A program made the position numbers and the translations under genes. A stretch of DNA of 64,000 nt, from NCBI RefSeq assembly GCF_001542915.1, contig NZ_LNNH01000012.1, positions 749,396 to 813,395 on the forward strand, read 5' to 3'. Origin of the DNA: Peribacillus simplex (GTDB lineage: Bacteria > Bacillota > Bacilli > Bacillales > DSM-1321). Shown here in pieces: positions 20,534 to 28,068 of this stretch (position 1 is the first letter of the stretch; every line of letters begins with the position of its first letter). The notes under the pieces are model-generated. The model ran no database searches. It saw nothing but the letters and a program-made list of their open reading frames with translations, and was not told where the DNA came from.

Positions 20534-20565
20534 AAAAAAAGAAGCCGCAATCGACATGCAGCTTC
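20534..20565 (-). terminator. Leftward terminator of VOC gene
   Basis: Leftward GAAGCTGC ... GCGGCTTC followed by seven T (20534-20540 on the plus strand as A). Confidence 0.65.
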
Positions 20566-20571
20566 CAAAAT

Positions 20572-20613
20572 GCAGACAAACCCCTTGGATACCAAAGTTT
20601 GTCTGCTTTTTTT
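20572..20613 (+). terminator. Rightward-facing hairpin, ten-bp perfect stem with T7
   Basis: GCAGACAAAC (20572-20581) and GTTTGTCTGC (20597-20606), then TTTTTTT. No rightward gene precedes it, so it may insulate the leftward genes against antisense read-through. Confidence 0.6.
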
Positions 20614-20684
20614 AGGTTCAAGTTGAACGGGACCTCCTCGCACCTGACCAATCGAATTTGTTTATCTTTCTAGATGGATTCCAT

Positions 20685-21077
20685 TCAGCAAGACTTTTCG
20701 TATAATTCCAGAGGCAAATCATCGGGATCACAAAAGAACGTAAATCTTTTTCCGGTTATCTCGTCAACCCGGATGGGTTCGACAGAAATATTCTCTTTGC
20801 ATAACTCTTCGACCGCTTGATCAATATCCTCCACTTCAAAAGCCAAATGCCTTAGCCCGCTTGCTTCGGGATAACTTTGTCTTAAGGGACTTTCCGGAAA
20901 GGAGAACAATTCCAACTGATATTCCCCCCCGACCAGTAAATCCAATTTATACGACTTTCTTTCTGCACGATAGGTTTCCTTCTTAATTTCACACCCTAGG
21001 ATATTTACATAGAATTTTTTTGATTTCTCATAATCCGTGCATATGATTGCTACATGATGGATTTTCTTTACCTTCAT
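20685..21077 (-). CDS. VOC family protein, GloA2/YaeR-like
   Basis: A 130-residue glyoxalase-fold protein. KKIHHVAIICTDYEKSKKFY at the start, ASGLRHLAFEVEDIDQAVEEL in the middle and FFCDPDDLPLELYE at the end show the metal residues His7-like, His in LRHLAF and the final Glu. It resembles the YaeR/SMU1112c lactoylglutathione-lyase-like group. GGAGG precedes the start closely. Role in methylglyoxal removal is possible but not shown. Confidence 0.85.
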   Translation of the reverse strand: MKVKKIHHVAIICTDYEKSKKFYVNILGCEIKKETYRAERKSYKLDLLVGGEYQLELFSFPESPLRQSYPEASGLRHLAFEVEDIDQAVEELCKENISVEPIRVDEITGKRFTFFCDPDDLPLELYEKSC

Positions 21078-21375
21078 TTGCTTCCTCCAATAAGTTTCGT
21101 TTTATGAATTTGCTTTTTTTAGGGATCACCCTATCAGCCTAGTATCTTCTTCTATATTTATCACTTGAAACCCTTTATGCAAAGGACGCTTTCATGAAGC
21201 AAAGAACACTAATTTCACAATTAGGGAAATATTCATTAGCTTTGAAATACTCTTTGGCCATAGCGTTCTGTTTCAATAAGATGCAAGCAGTATAAACATG
21301 ATTGTTTTACGGTGATACTAGTCCCGGCTGGAAATTAGGCAGCCCAAATTCATTGTCCATCTTTGTCCATGTAGG

Positions 21376-21402
21376 ACATAATCTTTATTTTTACATATTT
21401 TA
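21376..21402 (+). promoter_or_regulatory. Probable sigma-K promoter
   Basis: AC at 21376, 16 bases, then CATATTTTA (21394-21402) fit the sigma-K consensus AC-N16-CATAnnnTA. It is 30 bp upstream of the Tyr-rich coat-type gene at 21432. The rest of 21078-21375 shows no other feature. Confidence 0.55.
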
Positions 21403-21431
21403 TAGTGTACCTAAAAGGGAGGATTTTCGGA

Positions 21432-21923
21432 ATGTATAACTATAACTACGCCTTTCATCAAAACAATGTACCATATTATTACGATAATTATTATGCTAAT
21501 ATGCCTTATCATTACGCAGAAAGAGTGCAATCTTTAGTACCTACTGCAACGATACAAAGTCATTTAAAAGCAGGCCGCCAAGGGCATTGTTTCAGGGGGT
21601 TTTGGGGAAATTCGACACACACATTCATTTTGATGGGGTTTAACACCACAACTGGCATGGTTCAAATCCTTGAGGATGGTTTGCCAAACGAGGTTCATCA
21701 CAATGATATCGTTGGATTACAATATTTAGGTCTACAATGTCCGCCTGTACAACAACCCGGACAGCAGGGTGGACAGCAAGGCGGACAGCAGGGTGGACAG
21801 CAAGGCGGACAGCAGGGCGGACAGCAGGGCGGACAGCAGGGGCAGCCTTTCCCAGGGTTTCCTGGTGGGCAGCAAGGTGGGCAAAACTGTATTTTTTATA
21901 ATGGAAAATGGTACTGCTCCTAA
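21432..21923 (+). CDS. Tyr-rich protein with Gly-Gln repeat tail, probable spore coat/surface protein
   Basis: A 163-residue protein of three parts: an Asn/Tyr-rich head (residues 1-30, MYNYNYAFHQNN, YYYDNYYANMPYHY), a conserved-looking middle (ERVQSLVPTATIQSHLKAG, GHCFRGFWGNSTHTFILMGF) and a collagen-like GQQG repeat tail ending in NCIFYNGKWYCS with two cysteines. GGGAGG lies nine bases before the ATG. With the sigma-K-like promoter this suggests a mother-cell-made coat or exosporium protein. I do not know a named family; the tail's Gln could be transglutaminase substrates, as in other coat proteins. Confidence 0.75.
   Translation: MYNYNYAFHQNNVPYYYDNYYANMPYHYAERVQSLVPTATIQSHLKAGRQGHCFRGFWGNSTHTFILMGFNTTTGMVQILEDGLPNEVHHNDIVGLQYLGLQCPPVQQPGQQGGQQGGQQGGQQGGQQGGQQGGQQGQPFPGFPGGQQGGQNCIFYNGKWYCS
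21759..21842 (+). repeat. Seven 12-bp tandem repeats coding GQQG
   Basis: Unit GGACAGCARGGY repeated seven times in frame, alternating T/C and G/A at two positions. In-frame period means copy number can vary without frameshift. Confidence 0.95.
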
Positions 21924-21972
21924 TAATTGAAGAAAGCTATCATTCACTTTTTTTGATGTAGCTAGGAGAAAT

Positions 21973-22123
21973 ATGTGACGTAGCTATCGAGATCCAATCT
22001 TCATCCGGATCTCCATGGTTGCTTTGTTTTGATGCCAATGATCACATCATCCATACATTTCCCCACCCTTTTCTTACTGCCAGACGTTTGGAGGAAGAAT
22101 TGGGAGGATATCCTGTTACATGA
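21973..22123 (+). pseudogene. Possible tiny gene with frameshift at second codon
   Basis: AGGAG is followed at 21973 by ATG, one extra T, then 48 open codons from 21977 to TGA at 22121. These read DVAIEIQSSSGSPWLLCFDA and DNDHII-like text (ANDHIIHTFPHPFLTARRLE). Removing the T joins ATG to this frame. No family recognised. Could be chance. Confidence 0.3.
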
Positions 22124-22244
22124 TCGTATATTTAATTTTAAAAATAACGAAACTGTCTGAATTTCCCTTCCCTGCTATTTTCCACTATAATCATGAATTT
22201 ACTTTATACTTAAGATTGATTCGATTTACGGAGGAGGTAAAGAT

Positions 22245-22667
22245 ATGAATTCCCAGCGAGTTGATGTTGTATATTCATTACTATTTGATGCGGCCACAAG
22301 TAAAATACTGATGGTATTCAATAAGAAAGGCACTTGGACATTGCCAGGAGGGGGAGTTGAAGCCGGGGAGACTTTGGCAGAAGCGGCTATAAGAGAAGTC
22401 AAGGAAGAAACCGGGTATGACATTGAAGTCGGCAATATTGTAGCTTTGAATGAGAGTCTCATAGATGAAAAGCATGTATTCTTTTTTACTTATCTTGGAT
22501 ACATCGTAACTCGGCCTAAGGAAATTCCACATGAAGAAAATATTATGAAAGTTGAATGGATGGACTTGGAAAAGGCAGACCGCCTAATGCCTTATTATCC
22601 AGAAGGGGTTTCAAAGCTCATTAACGAATCTGGAGCAAGTTATATTTTGCAACAAAATAAAATTTGA
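22245..22667 (+). CDS. Nudix hydrolase
   Basis: A 140-residue hydrolase of nucleoside diphosphates linked to another moiety. The Nudix box runs from Gly36 to about residue 58: [20 protein letters not shown] then TGYDI, with all key Glu/Arg residues. GGAGG lies upstream. It resembles small MutT-like enzymes of Bacillus; substrate unknown. It is a single rightward gene. Confidence 0.9.
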   Translation: MNSQRVDVVYSLLFDAATSKILMVFNKKGTWTLPGGGVEAGETLAEAAIREVKEETGYDIEVGNIVALNESLIDEKHVFFFTYLGYIVTRPKEIPHEENIMKVEWMDLEKADRLMPYYPEGVSKLINESGASYILQQNKI

Positions 22668-22751
22668 GGAAATTCTGATCGTGAAAAATATGATAACCGT
22701 TTCCATTCCTTTTGAGTATGTTGAAAGTCAACCCTATTAAGATTGAGATGA

Positions 22752-22810
22752 ACAGTATTAACGATACATAAGTACATAATTTCAAGAAAATGGCGCATCG
22801 TTAATACTGT
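22752..22810. repeat. Perfect 14-bp inverted repeat between convergent genes
   Basis: ACAGTATTAACGAT (22752-22765) and ATCGTTAATACTGT (22797-22810) flank 31 bases. It lies between the convergent Nudix and MerR genes, could act as a terminator-like structure, but lacks a T run; a tiny mobile-element relic is also possible. Confidence 0.6.
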
Positions 22811-22841
22811 GACCAGCAGAAGGAACACTTTTTGTGCAGGT

Positions 22842-23225
22842 CTAGCTGTTTGACGGATTCAAAGTGGATAAGTGCTGTTTATATGCCGTTATTTTCTTAT
22901 CAAGCATTGCTTCAGTGACTTTCAATGTTTCAATCTGGGCTTCGATGCTTCGGCGATGGTTCTCTAATAGATTCAAGCGGTCCATCGATGTATGGTCTCC
23001 TTCTTTGAACAATTGGGTATATTTTTTTATTTGTTCGATGGGCATTTGCGTTTCCCTCAGTTTTTTTACAAACTCCATCCATTTAAGGTGTGAATCGGTA
23101 TATTGCCTGATTCCTTGAGCATTTCTTTCCGGTGTTATGATTTCTTCTTTTTCGTAATAGCGTAAGGCATGTGTGCTTATTCCAAGCTTTTGCCCCACTT
23201 CACTTATCGTGTAAATAAAAAACAC
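22842..23225 (-). CDS. MerR-family transcriptional regulator
   Basis: A 127-residue activator/repressor with an N-terminal winged helix (YTISEVGQKLGISTHALRYY, then TPERNAQGIRQYTDSHL) and a coiled-coil dimer helix with no cysteine-based metal site, so an aldehyde- or small-organic-type sensor like AdhR is more likely than a metal sensor. The start is weak: GTG at 23225 overlaps GAGG, and an ATT six bases after AGGTG is another option. It is divergent from the SDR gene whose promoter carries its likely operator. Confidence 0.85.
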   Translation of the reverse strand: MFFIYTISEVGQKLGISTHALRYYEKEEIITPERNAQGIRQYTDSHLKWMEFVKKLRETQMPIEQIKKYTQLFKEGDHTSMDRLNLLENHRRSIEAQIETLKVTEAMLDKKITAYKQHLSTLNPSNS

Positions 23226-23242
23226 CTCATCATGACTAATTG

Positions 23243-23273
23243 TTGACTTAGAGTGAACTCTAAGTAATACAAT
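23243..23273 (+). promoter_or_regulatory. MerR-type promoter with 19-bp spacer and dyad
   Basis: TTGACT (-35, 23243-23248) and TACAAT (-10, 23268-23273) are separated by 19 bp, the MerR hallmark. Between them lies the perfect dyad CTTAGAGT-GA-ACTCTAAG (23247-23264). It drives the SDR gene at 23307. Confidence 0.88.
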
Positions 23274-23306
23274 GACATCCTATCATAAATTAATGGAGGT
23301 ATACAC

Positions 23307-24077
23307 ATGAAATATACGGTTATCACGGGAGCAAGCTCCGGTATTGGATATGAAGCTGCTTTAGCCTTTGCATCCCGAGGGAAAAATTTAGTTCTCGTTG
23401 CCAGGAGAAAACAAAATTTGGACGAACTAAAAACAAAAATAGAGCAAATGAATAAAGAATTGGATATCGTTGTTCATGCTGCCGATCTATCAATTACCGA
23501 GAACGTTTACGGACTATATGAAAGTCTCAAAGACCTCCAGATTGAAACATGGATCAACAATGCAGGTTTTGGAAACTTCGATAAGATCGGAGAGCAAAGG
23601 CTGCCGAAAATCGAGAAAATGCTTCACCTGAATATTGAGGCCTTAACAATATTGTCCTCCCTTTACGTTCGTGACTATTCAAATACTGAGGGCACACAGC
23701 TTATCAATATCTCTTCAGGCGGCGGGTACACCCTTGTTGCAGATGCAATCACTTATTGCGCCACTAAATTTTATGTCAGCGCCTTTACAGAAGGGCTTGC
23801 TCATGAACTTAAAAGCCAAGGTGCTAAAATGCAAGCGAAGGTGTTGGCTCCAGCTGCAACTGAAACGGAATTTGCCAAACGCTCCTTTGATGTTGACGAA
23901 TTCCATTATGATGCCACTTTACCGAAGTACCATACAGCAAAGGAAATGGCTGAGTTTTTGATTCAGCTGCATGAACATGACAAAGTGGTTGGAATTGTAA
24001 ATGGACAAAGCTATGAGTTTGAACTTAAAGATCCCCTTTTCCCATATGCTTCTCGAACAACGAATGCCAATTCCTAA
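23307..24077 (+). CDS. Short-chain dehydrogenase/reductase
   Basis: A 256-residue NAD(P)-dependent SDR. Cofactor motif TGASSGIG at residues 7-14, NNAG at about 88-91, catalytic Ser in NISSGGGY, and Tyr-x-x-x-Lys as YCATK. VARR after the second strand suggests NADPH. Belongs to the YqjQ/DltE-like group of short-chain reductases. It is the target of the adjacent MerR regulator, so it probably reduces an aldehyde or other electrophile. GGAGG precedes the start. Confidence 0.9.
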   Translation: MKYTVITGASSGIGYEAALAFASRGKNLVLVARRKQNLDELKTKIEQMNKELDIVVHAADLSITENVYGLYESLKDLQIETWINNAGFGNFDKIGEQRLPKIEKMLHLNIEALTILSSLYVRDYSNTEGTQLINISSGGGYTLVADAITYCATKFYVSAFTEGLAHELKSQGAKMQAKVLAPAATETEFAKRSFDVDEFHYDATLPKYHTAKEMAEFLIQLHEHDKVVGIVNGQSYEFELKDPLFPYASRTTNANS

Positions 24078-24088
24078 AACTTGAGATC

Positions 24089-24135
24089 CATCCCCCTAAT
24101 TAACGCGTTGTCCCAATGCGTTAATTAGGGGGATG
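24089..24135. terminator. Bidirectional terminator, 18-bp perfect stem
   Basis: CATCCCCCTAATTAACGC (24089-24106) and its exact complement (24118-24135) around an 11-base loop, followed by TTCTTCTT. It lies between convergent genes. Confidence 0.85.
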
Positions 24136-24154
24136 TTCTTCTTAATGGGATACG

Positions 24155-24640
24155 TTACAGTTGAGCTTTTTCAGGTAAAATACCCCGCTTATCGGTTTTC
24201 TGGATAACGTTCCTTTTCGTCTTAAACATAATGATTCCCGCTACCATGATTCCGATACCGAACAATTTATTCATGGTAAAAGGAGCCGTCTCAAACCCGA
24301 ACCAGCCATACGTGTCGATAACAACCGCCATAATGAGCTGGGCGACAAGTACAATGGAGATCGCATATGCCGGGCCTAAAAGCCGGATCGCCTGCATGAT
24401 GCAATAGACGAGCATGACACCCAAGACCCCACTTGATAGATAAAGCTTGTTTACATGACCGAGCGCCAACAGGCTCGTATCATCCATGATCATAAACATG
24501 GTGAACGATGATACGAAACCAAGTCCCAGCACGAGTGTGGTTGTCGCCCAAGAACCTACCTTTTCACTCACTTGGGCATTAAAGACCGTTTGCAGACTGA
24601 TGAAGACCCCTGCAATAACTCCAAACAAAATTCCTTGCAT
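24155..24640 (-). CDS. YdcZ/DUF606-family DMT transporter, first copy
   Basis: A 161-residue membrane protein with five hydrophobic segments. GVIAGVFISLQTVFNAQVSE at the N-terminus and SIVLVAQLIMAVVIDTYGWFG are DUF606 signatures. These half-size drug/metabolite-type proteins often act as pairs. The start at 24640 follows GGAGG at eight bases. It lies 17 bp downstream of the Crp-like gene, with a homologue on its other side, making a transporter-regulator-transporter operon. Confidence 0.88.
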   Translation of the reverse strand: MQGILFGVIAGVFISLQTVFNAQVSEKVGSWATTTLVLGLGFVSSFTMFMIMDDTSLLALGHVNKLYLSSGVLGVMLVYCIMQAIRLLGPAYAISIVLVAQLIMAVVIDTYGWFGFETAPFTMNKLFGIGIMVAGIIMFKTKRNVIQKTDKRGILPEKAQL

Positions 24641-24657
24641 GCATGTATCCTCCGATC

Positions 24658-25356
24658 TCATTCATAAATATTGCCATCTGCCCTTTCCCGGAGCATCGGC
24701 AAGTCTTCAATATACAGGGACCCTTGCCTCCGTTCGATGATTCCTTCTTCACACAATTTATGAATGACACGATTTAAGTGCCGATAGCTGGTACCTATGA
24801 GATCAGCAATTTCCATTAGATTGGACGTGCCCATTTCCTTATGGAACATGGAGCCGTCCCCTTCCGAGGAAAGAGACAATAGGTAGCTTGCCAGACGTGT
24901 CTCGACTGGATGAAGCCTGTTCAAACTAGCAGCATGGGATTCCGTGTAAAACTTTTGGGTAATGATCTCCAACAAAAAGTTCAGAAACTCCGCGCGGTTG
25001 GATTCCATCGCCCTTACCTCATCAAAATGAATGCAAAGGACCATTCCTTCACTGACTGCTTCGACAGTATGGAGGACGGGCATCCCCTTTACATATTCCA
25101 CATCGCCGAAAAGCGCCAATGGTGTTTTGAACCGAACGATCCATGCTTTTCCTTCCGGAGAAGTGGTAAAGATCTTCACCTTTCCCTTCACCAGGAAATA
25201 CATGTGCTGAATATCTTCACCTCTTGCACACAAAATTTCTCCCTTTTTGAATTGGTAAAGAGATATTTTTTTCTTCATTCCCTCCGAAAAAACCCTATTC
25301 AGCTGAAATTGATCGAGATATTCAAGAATCCGGCGGCCATCATTTATTTTTTTCAA
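24658..25356 (-). CDS. Crp/Fnr-family regulator, YeiL-like
   Basis: A 232-residue regulator: cyclic-nucleotide-binding-fold domain (LYQFKKGEILCARGEDIQHM, MYFLVKGKVKIF) followed by a C-terminal winged helix (SNLMEIADLIGTSYRHLNRV). The order and sequence resemble the YeiL subgroup. Cys42 is in the fold, but there is no N-terminal Fe-S cysteine cluster as in Fnr. Translation probably begins at TTG 25356, seven bases after AAGGTG. It sits between two YdcZ transporters in one operon and may report the transported compound. Confidence 0.88.
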   Translation of the reverse strand: MKKINDGRRILEYLDQFQLNRVFSEGMKKKISLYQFKKGEILCARGEDIQHMYFLVKGKVKIFTTSPEGKAWIVRFKTPLALFGDVEYVKGMPVLHTVEAVSEGMVLCIHFDEVRAMESNRAEFLNFLLEIITQKFYTESHAASLNRLHPVETRLASYLLSLSSEGDGSMFHKEMGTSNLMEIADLIGTSYRHLNRVIHKLCEEGIIERRQGSLYIEDLPMLRERADGNIYE

Positions 25357-25370
25357 TGTACATCACCTTT

Positions 25371-25796
25371 TTACCATTTAAATAGGATTACCCCCACTAA
25401 CATCATAGCCATTCCAATCACTTGTTGAAATGACACCTTATGCTTGATCATACCGAATAGTCCCTTAGTGTCTATAAGGAATGCACAAAGAAGCTGTGCA
25501 ATTAAAATCGTGGCGATTGCAAGAGACATGCCCAGCACATTTATCGATGTCATTTCCCCGAACACGATCACGACCCCGAGAATGCCTCCAAGCAAATAAA
25601 AATAAGGAACCTCACGAAAGCCCTCCGCTCTGCCATCCCGGGCAATTAAATAAATGATGATCGACAAGATAAATCCGACTAGATGGACAATCGCAGTCGT
25701 GTGCCAACCGCTAATGTCCTCGCTCATTCTTGAATTAAACACCCCCTGCAACGAAATGAATATACCGGCAATAATCGAAAATAGTATCCCTTTCAC
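25371..25796 (-). CDS. YdcZ/DUF606-family DMT transporter, second copy
   Basis: A 141-residue membrane protein, five hydrophobic segments, parallel to the first copy (KGILFSIIAGIFISLQGVFN, IATILIAQLLCAFLIDTKGLFG). GTG start at 25796 after GGAGGAGG. It is the first gene of the regulator operon. The two copies could form a heteromeric transporter, as proposed for small DMT pairs; that is inference. Confidence 0.88.
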   Translation of the reverse strand: MKGILFSIIAGIFISLQGVFNSRMSEDISGWHTTAIVHLVGFILSIIIYLIARDGRAEGFREVPYFYLLGGILGVVIVFGEMTSINVLGMSLAIATILIAQLLCAFLIDTKGLFGMIKHKVSFQQVIGMAMMLVGVILFKW

Positions 25797-26149
25797 CCTT
25801 CCTCCTCCTTTCTGGATTGCTTGTACTCATTAAAATACAGAACTGGAGCTTCGCGAAAGGACATATGTCCCTTATGATATTTATGTTCCCTATATATCCT
25901 TCCTATACATTGCCAAACAGCACCTCCCGGAGGTTCTCGGTCAACTAGGTTTTTCTGCAATTCATATGCTCTTTTTTTTAAAAAAGATACTTGGTTGCTT
26001 TTCACAAGTAATGCGGAATGGTTGACTTCTCTCCAAACAACCTCAATCGTTTCGTATTTATAACGAGGATCTTTACGAAAAGAGCCTAAAAAAGAGCCCT
26101 TCCTTACGATAAGCGATTTACATCGCCTCCCATAGGGAAGAAGCTCCAT
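25793..26149 (-). CDS. Doubtful open frame upstream of YdcZ operon
   Basis: A 118-codon frame, Lys/Arg/Tyr-rich, without recognised domain, overlapping the GTG of the YdcZ gene by four bases. It could be a basic hypothetical protein or merely the open leader of the operon. No strong ribosome site was found. Confidence 0.2.
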   Translation of the reverse strand: MELLPYGRRCKSLIVRKGSFLGSFRKDPRYKYETIEVVWREVNHSALLVKSNQVSFLKKRAYELQKNLVDREPPGGAVWQCIGRIYREHKYHKGHMSFREAPVLYFNEYKQSRKEEEG

Positions 26150-26223
26150 TATTTATTTACGTAGTCCGTTATTTCGGTGAACGGACGATTAAGCAGTTGT
26201 TTTCACCCTTCAGAAAAAGGCTT

Positions 26224-26967
26224 TTATACTGCTGTATAACCGCCATCGACAATAAGGCTTGTGCCTGTGACAAATGATGCATCATCACTTGCAAGAAAGA
26301 GAACTGCTTTAGCCACTTCCTCGGCTTTGCCCAACCGGCCGATCGGATGTAAATCGATCAAATCTTGCCTTAAGTCACCCTGTGCTGCCGCAATGAGCGG
26401 TGTATCAATATACCCTGGGCAAACGGCATTGACGCGTATCCCTTCTTTGGCATAAGTCGTACCTAAAGTTTGGGTTAGTAGCTTGACCCCGCCCTTTGCA
26501 GCGGAATACGCCGTTACCCCAGGTTTTCCGGCATGGCTATGGATGGAGCCTGTATTGACGATGGCTCCGCCTGTCCCTTGTTTTTGCATTTGCTGTATCG
26601 CATATTTATCTGAAAGGAAGACGCCTGATAAATTGATATCAATCGTTTTTTGCCATTGCTCATAGCTCAACTCATGGATGTTTCCATCCCTTGCAATACC
26701 CGCATTCGCAAACATGATATCCAGCTTCCCGTATTGGCTGACGGTTTTTTCAATCATATTCTTTATGTCCGGTTCACTCGTCACATCGGTTTTGACAAAA
26801 AGAGTATCGTACCCTTTTCCATTTAACTCATCAGATACTGCTTGTCCATGATCAGCAAAGTCAGCAATGACAACCTTTGCACCCTCTGCTGCAAATAATT
26901 GCGCCGTGCTGGCCCCAATCCCACTCGCTCCGCCGGTTACGATTGCCACTTTATCTTGTAATCTCAT
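26224..26967 (-). CDS. SDR oxidoreductase 1 of tandem pair
   Basis: A classical 247-residue SDR: TGGASGIG at residues 11-18, an acidic residue at the end of strand 2 (IADF) favouring NAD, NAG, Ser in NTGSIHSH, and YSAAK catalytic Tyr/Lys. Ends VDGGYTAV as usual. The start at 26967 has AAGGAG eight bases upstream. It follows SDR 2 by 49 bp and is cotranscribed. Substrate (sugar or alcohol dehydrogenase-like) is not evident. Confidence 0.9.
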   Translation of the reverse strand: MRLQDKVAIVTGGASGIGASTAQLFAAEGAKVVIADFADHGQAVSDELNGKGYDTLFVKTDVTSEPDIKNMIEKTVSQYGKLDIMFANAGIARDGNIHELSYEQWQKTIDINLSGVFLSDKYAIQQMQKQGTGGAIVNTGSIHSHAGKPGVTAYSAAKGGVKLLTQTLGTTYAKEGIRVNAVCPGYIDTPLIAAAQGDLRQDLIDLHPIGRLGKAEEVAKAVLFLASDDASFVTGTSLIVDGGYTAV

Positions 26968-27016
26968 TCCAAACACTCCTTCGGTTTTAGTTTCTTTCCA
27001 CTGCAGCGGCAGCCCC

Positions 27017-27772
27017 TTAGCGAGCTGTCGCTCCGCCATCAATCACAAATTCCGTGCCGGTCGTATAGGAAGATTCATCGGAAGCAATGAAAAGCACCGT
27101 ATTCGCCACGTTTTTGACAGTGCCCAGATGTCCTAACGGAAATTCTTTACCCAATTCATCTTTTGAGCTGCCCGTTTGCTCTGAAGCATAGTCTGCCATC
27201 CCGGTATCGATATATCCTGGATGAATCGAATTCACTCTGACTCCCGTTGAAGCATATTCGATGGCAGCGTCTTTTGTCATGACCCGGACCGCCCCCTTGC
27301 TTGCTCCGTAAAGAACATGTCCCGGCGCCCCGATCAAGCCTGCAATGGATGATGCATTGATGACCGATCCTTTATTTTGTTTCGCCATCAATGGCATGAT
27401 ATGTTTCATTCCCAAAAACACGCCGGTCACGTTAATCGACATGAGCCGGTTCCATTCCTCAAGTTTAATCTCCGTAACCGGTTTAATGATATAAATGCCC
27501 GCATTATTGAATAGAACATCGACTTTCGCAAATGCATCAATCGTTTCCTTTGCAACCTTTTTCCAATCTTCTTCGCTGCTGACATCGTGGCGAATGAATA
27601 TCGCTTCTCCTCCGATCGCTTGAATGTCCTTTACAGCTTGATCTCCGGAATCCTGGTTAATGTCAGTAATGACGATTTTTGCTCCTTCACTAGCGAATAA
27701 TGAAGCGGTTTCTTTCCCGATGCCCGTTCCCCCGCCAGTAATGATAGCCACTTTGTTTTCAAGTCTTTTCAT
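27017..27772 (-). CDS. SDR oxidoreductase 2 of tandem pair
   Basis: A classical 251-residue SDR with TGGGTGIG (about 11-18), Asp at the end of strand 2 (ITDIN, NAD-preferring), NNAG, Ser in NASSIAG and catalytic YGASK; C-terminus VIDGGATAR. GGGGG lies ten bases before ATG 27772. It is homologous to its neighbour at a paralogue level. Divergently transcribed from a LuxR-type regulator, with a long palindrome between, so inducible control by that regulator is plausible. Confidence 0.9.
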   Translation of the reverse strand: MKRLENKVAIITGGGTGIGKETASLFASEGAKIVITDINQDSGDQAVKDIQAIGGEAIFIRHDVSSEEDWKKVAKETIDAFAKVDVLFNNAGIYIIKPVTEIKLEEWNRLMSINVTGVFLGMKHIMPLMAKQNKGSVINASSIAGLIGAPGHVLYGASKGAVRVMTKDAAIEYASTGVRVNSIHPGYIDTGMADYASEQTGSSKDELGKEFPLGHLGTVKNVANTVLFIASDESSYTTGTEFVIDGGATAR

Positions 27773-27886
27773 TTCATCAGATCCCCCTTTATTTTTTCCC
27801 ATGCTCCAAATCCCGAAAAAATCTGGAATCCTCTTCCCTAGAGGTTTCCCTTGGCGATGAATCGTATACAAGCAATGAAAGCCGCG

Positions 27887-27944
27887 ATAACCCTTTCAAT
27901 GAAAGGGTTATGACCATTAATAAGCTTCCTTTAATAAGCTTCCT
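27887..27944. promoter_or_regulatory. 25-bp perfect palindrome and 14-bp tandem repeat in divergon
   Basis: ATAACCCTTTCA, one A, TGAAAGGGTTAT (27887-27911), followed at once by TTAATAAGCTTCCT twice in tandem (27917-27930, 27931-27944). Both sit between SDR 2 and the LuxR-type gene and are probable regulator sites. Confidence 0.65.
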
Positions 27945-28068
27945 TGTATGTCCATATCTATATTTTACTCCTCATATTCTGAAATACTATCCTATAAAAT
28001 GCTGTATAATAAGAAGATATCCCCCCCTTTTTATAGGGGTATTCAGTTATTGAGGAGAAGAACTTCCC

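Noticed and set aside
20460..20651. 63-codon frame across the VOC terminators
   Set aside because: It consists of the two hairpins and their spacers; not a gene.
21759..21842. Possible CRISPR-like repeat array
   Set aside because: Units are contiguous and 12 bp, in frame and protein-coding, with no spacers.
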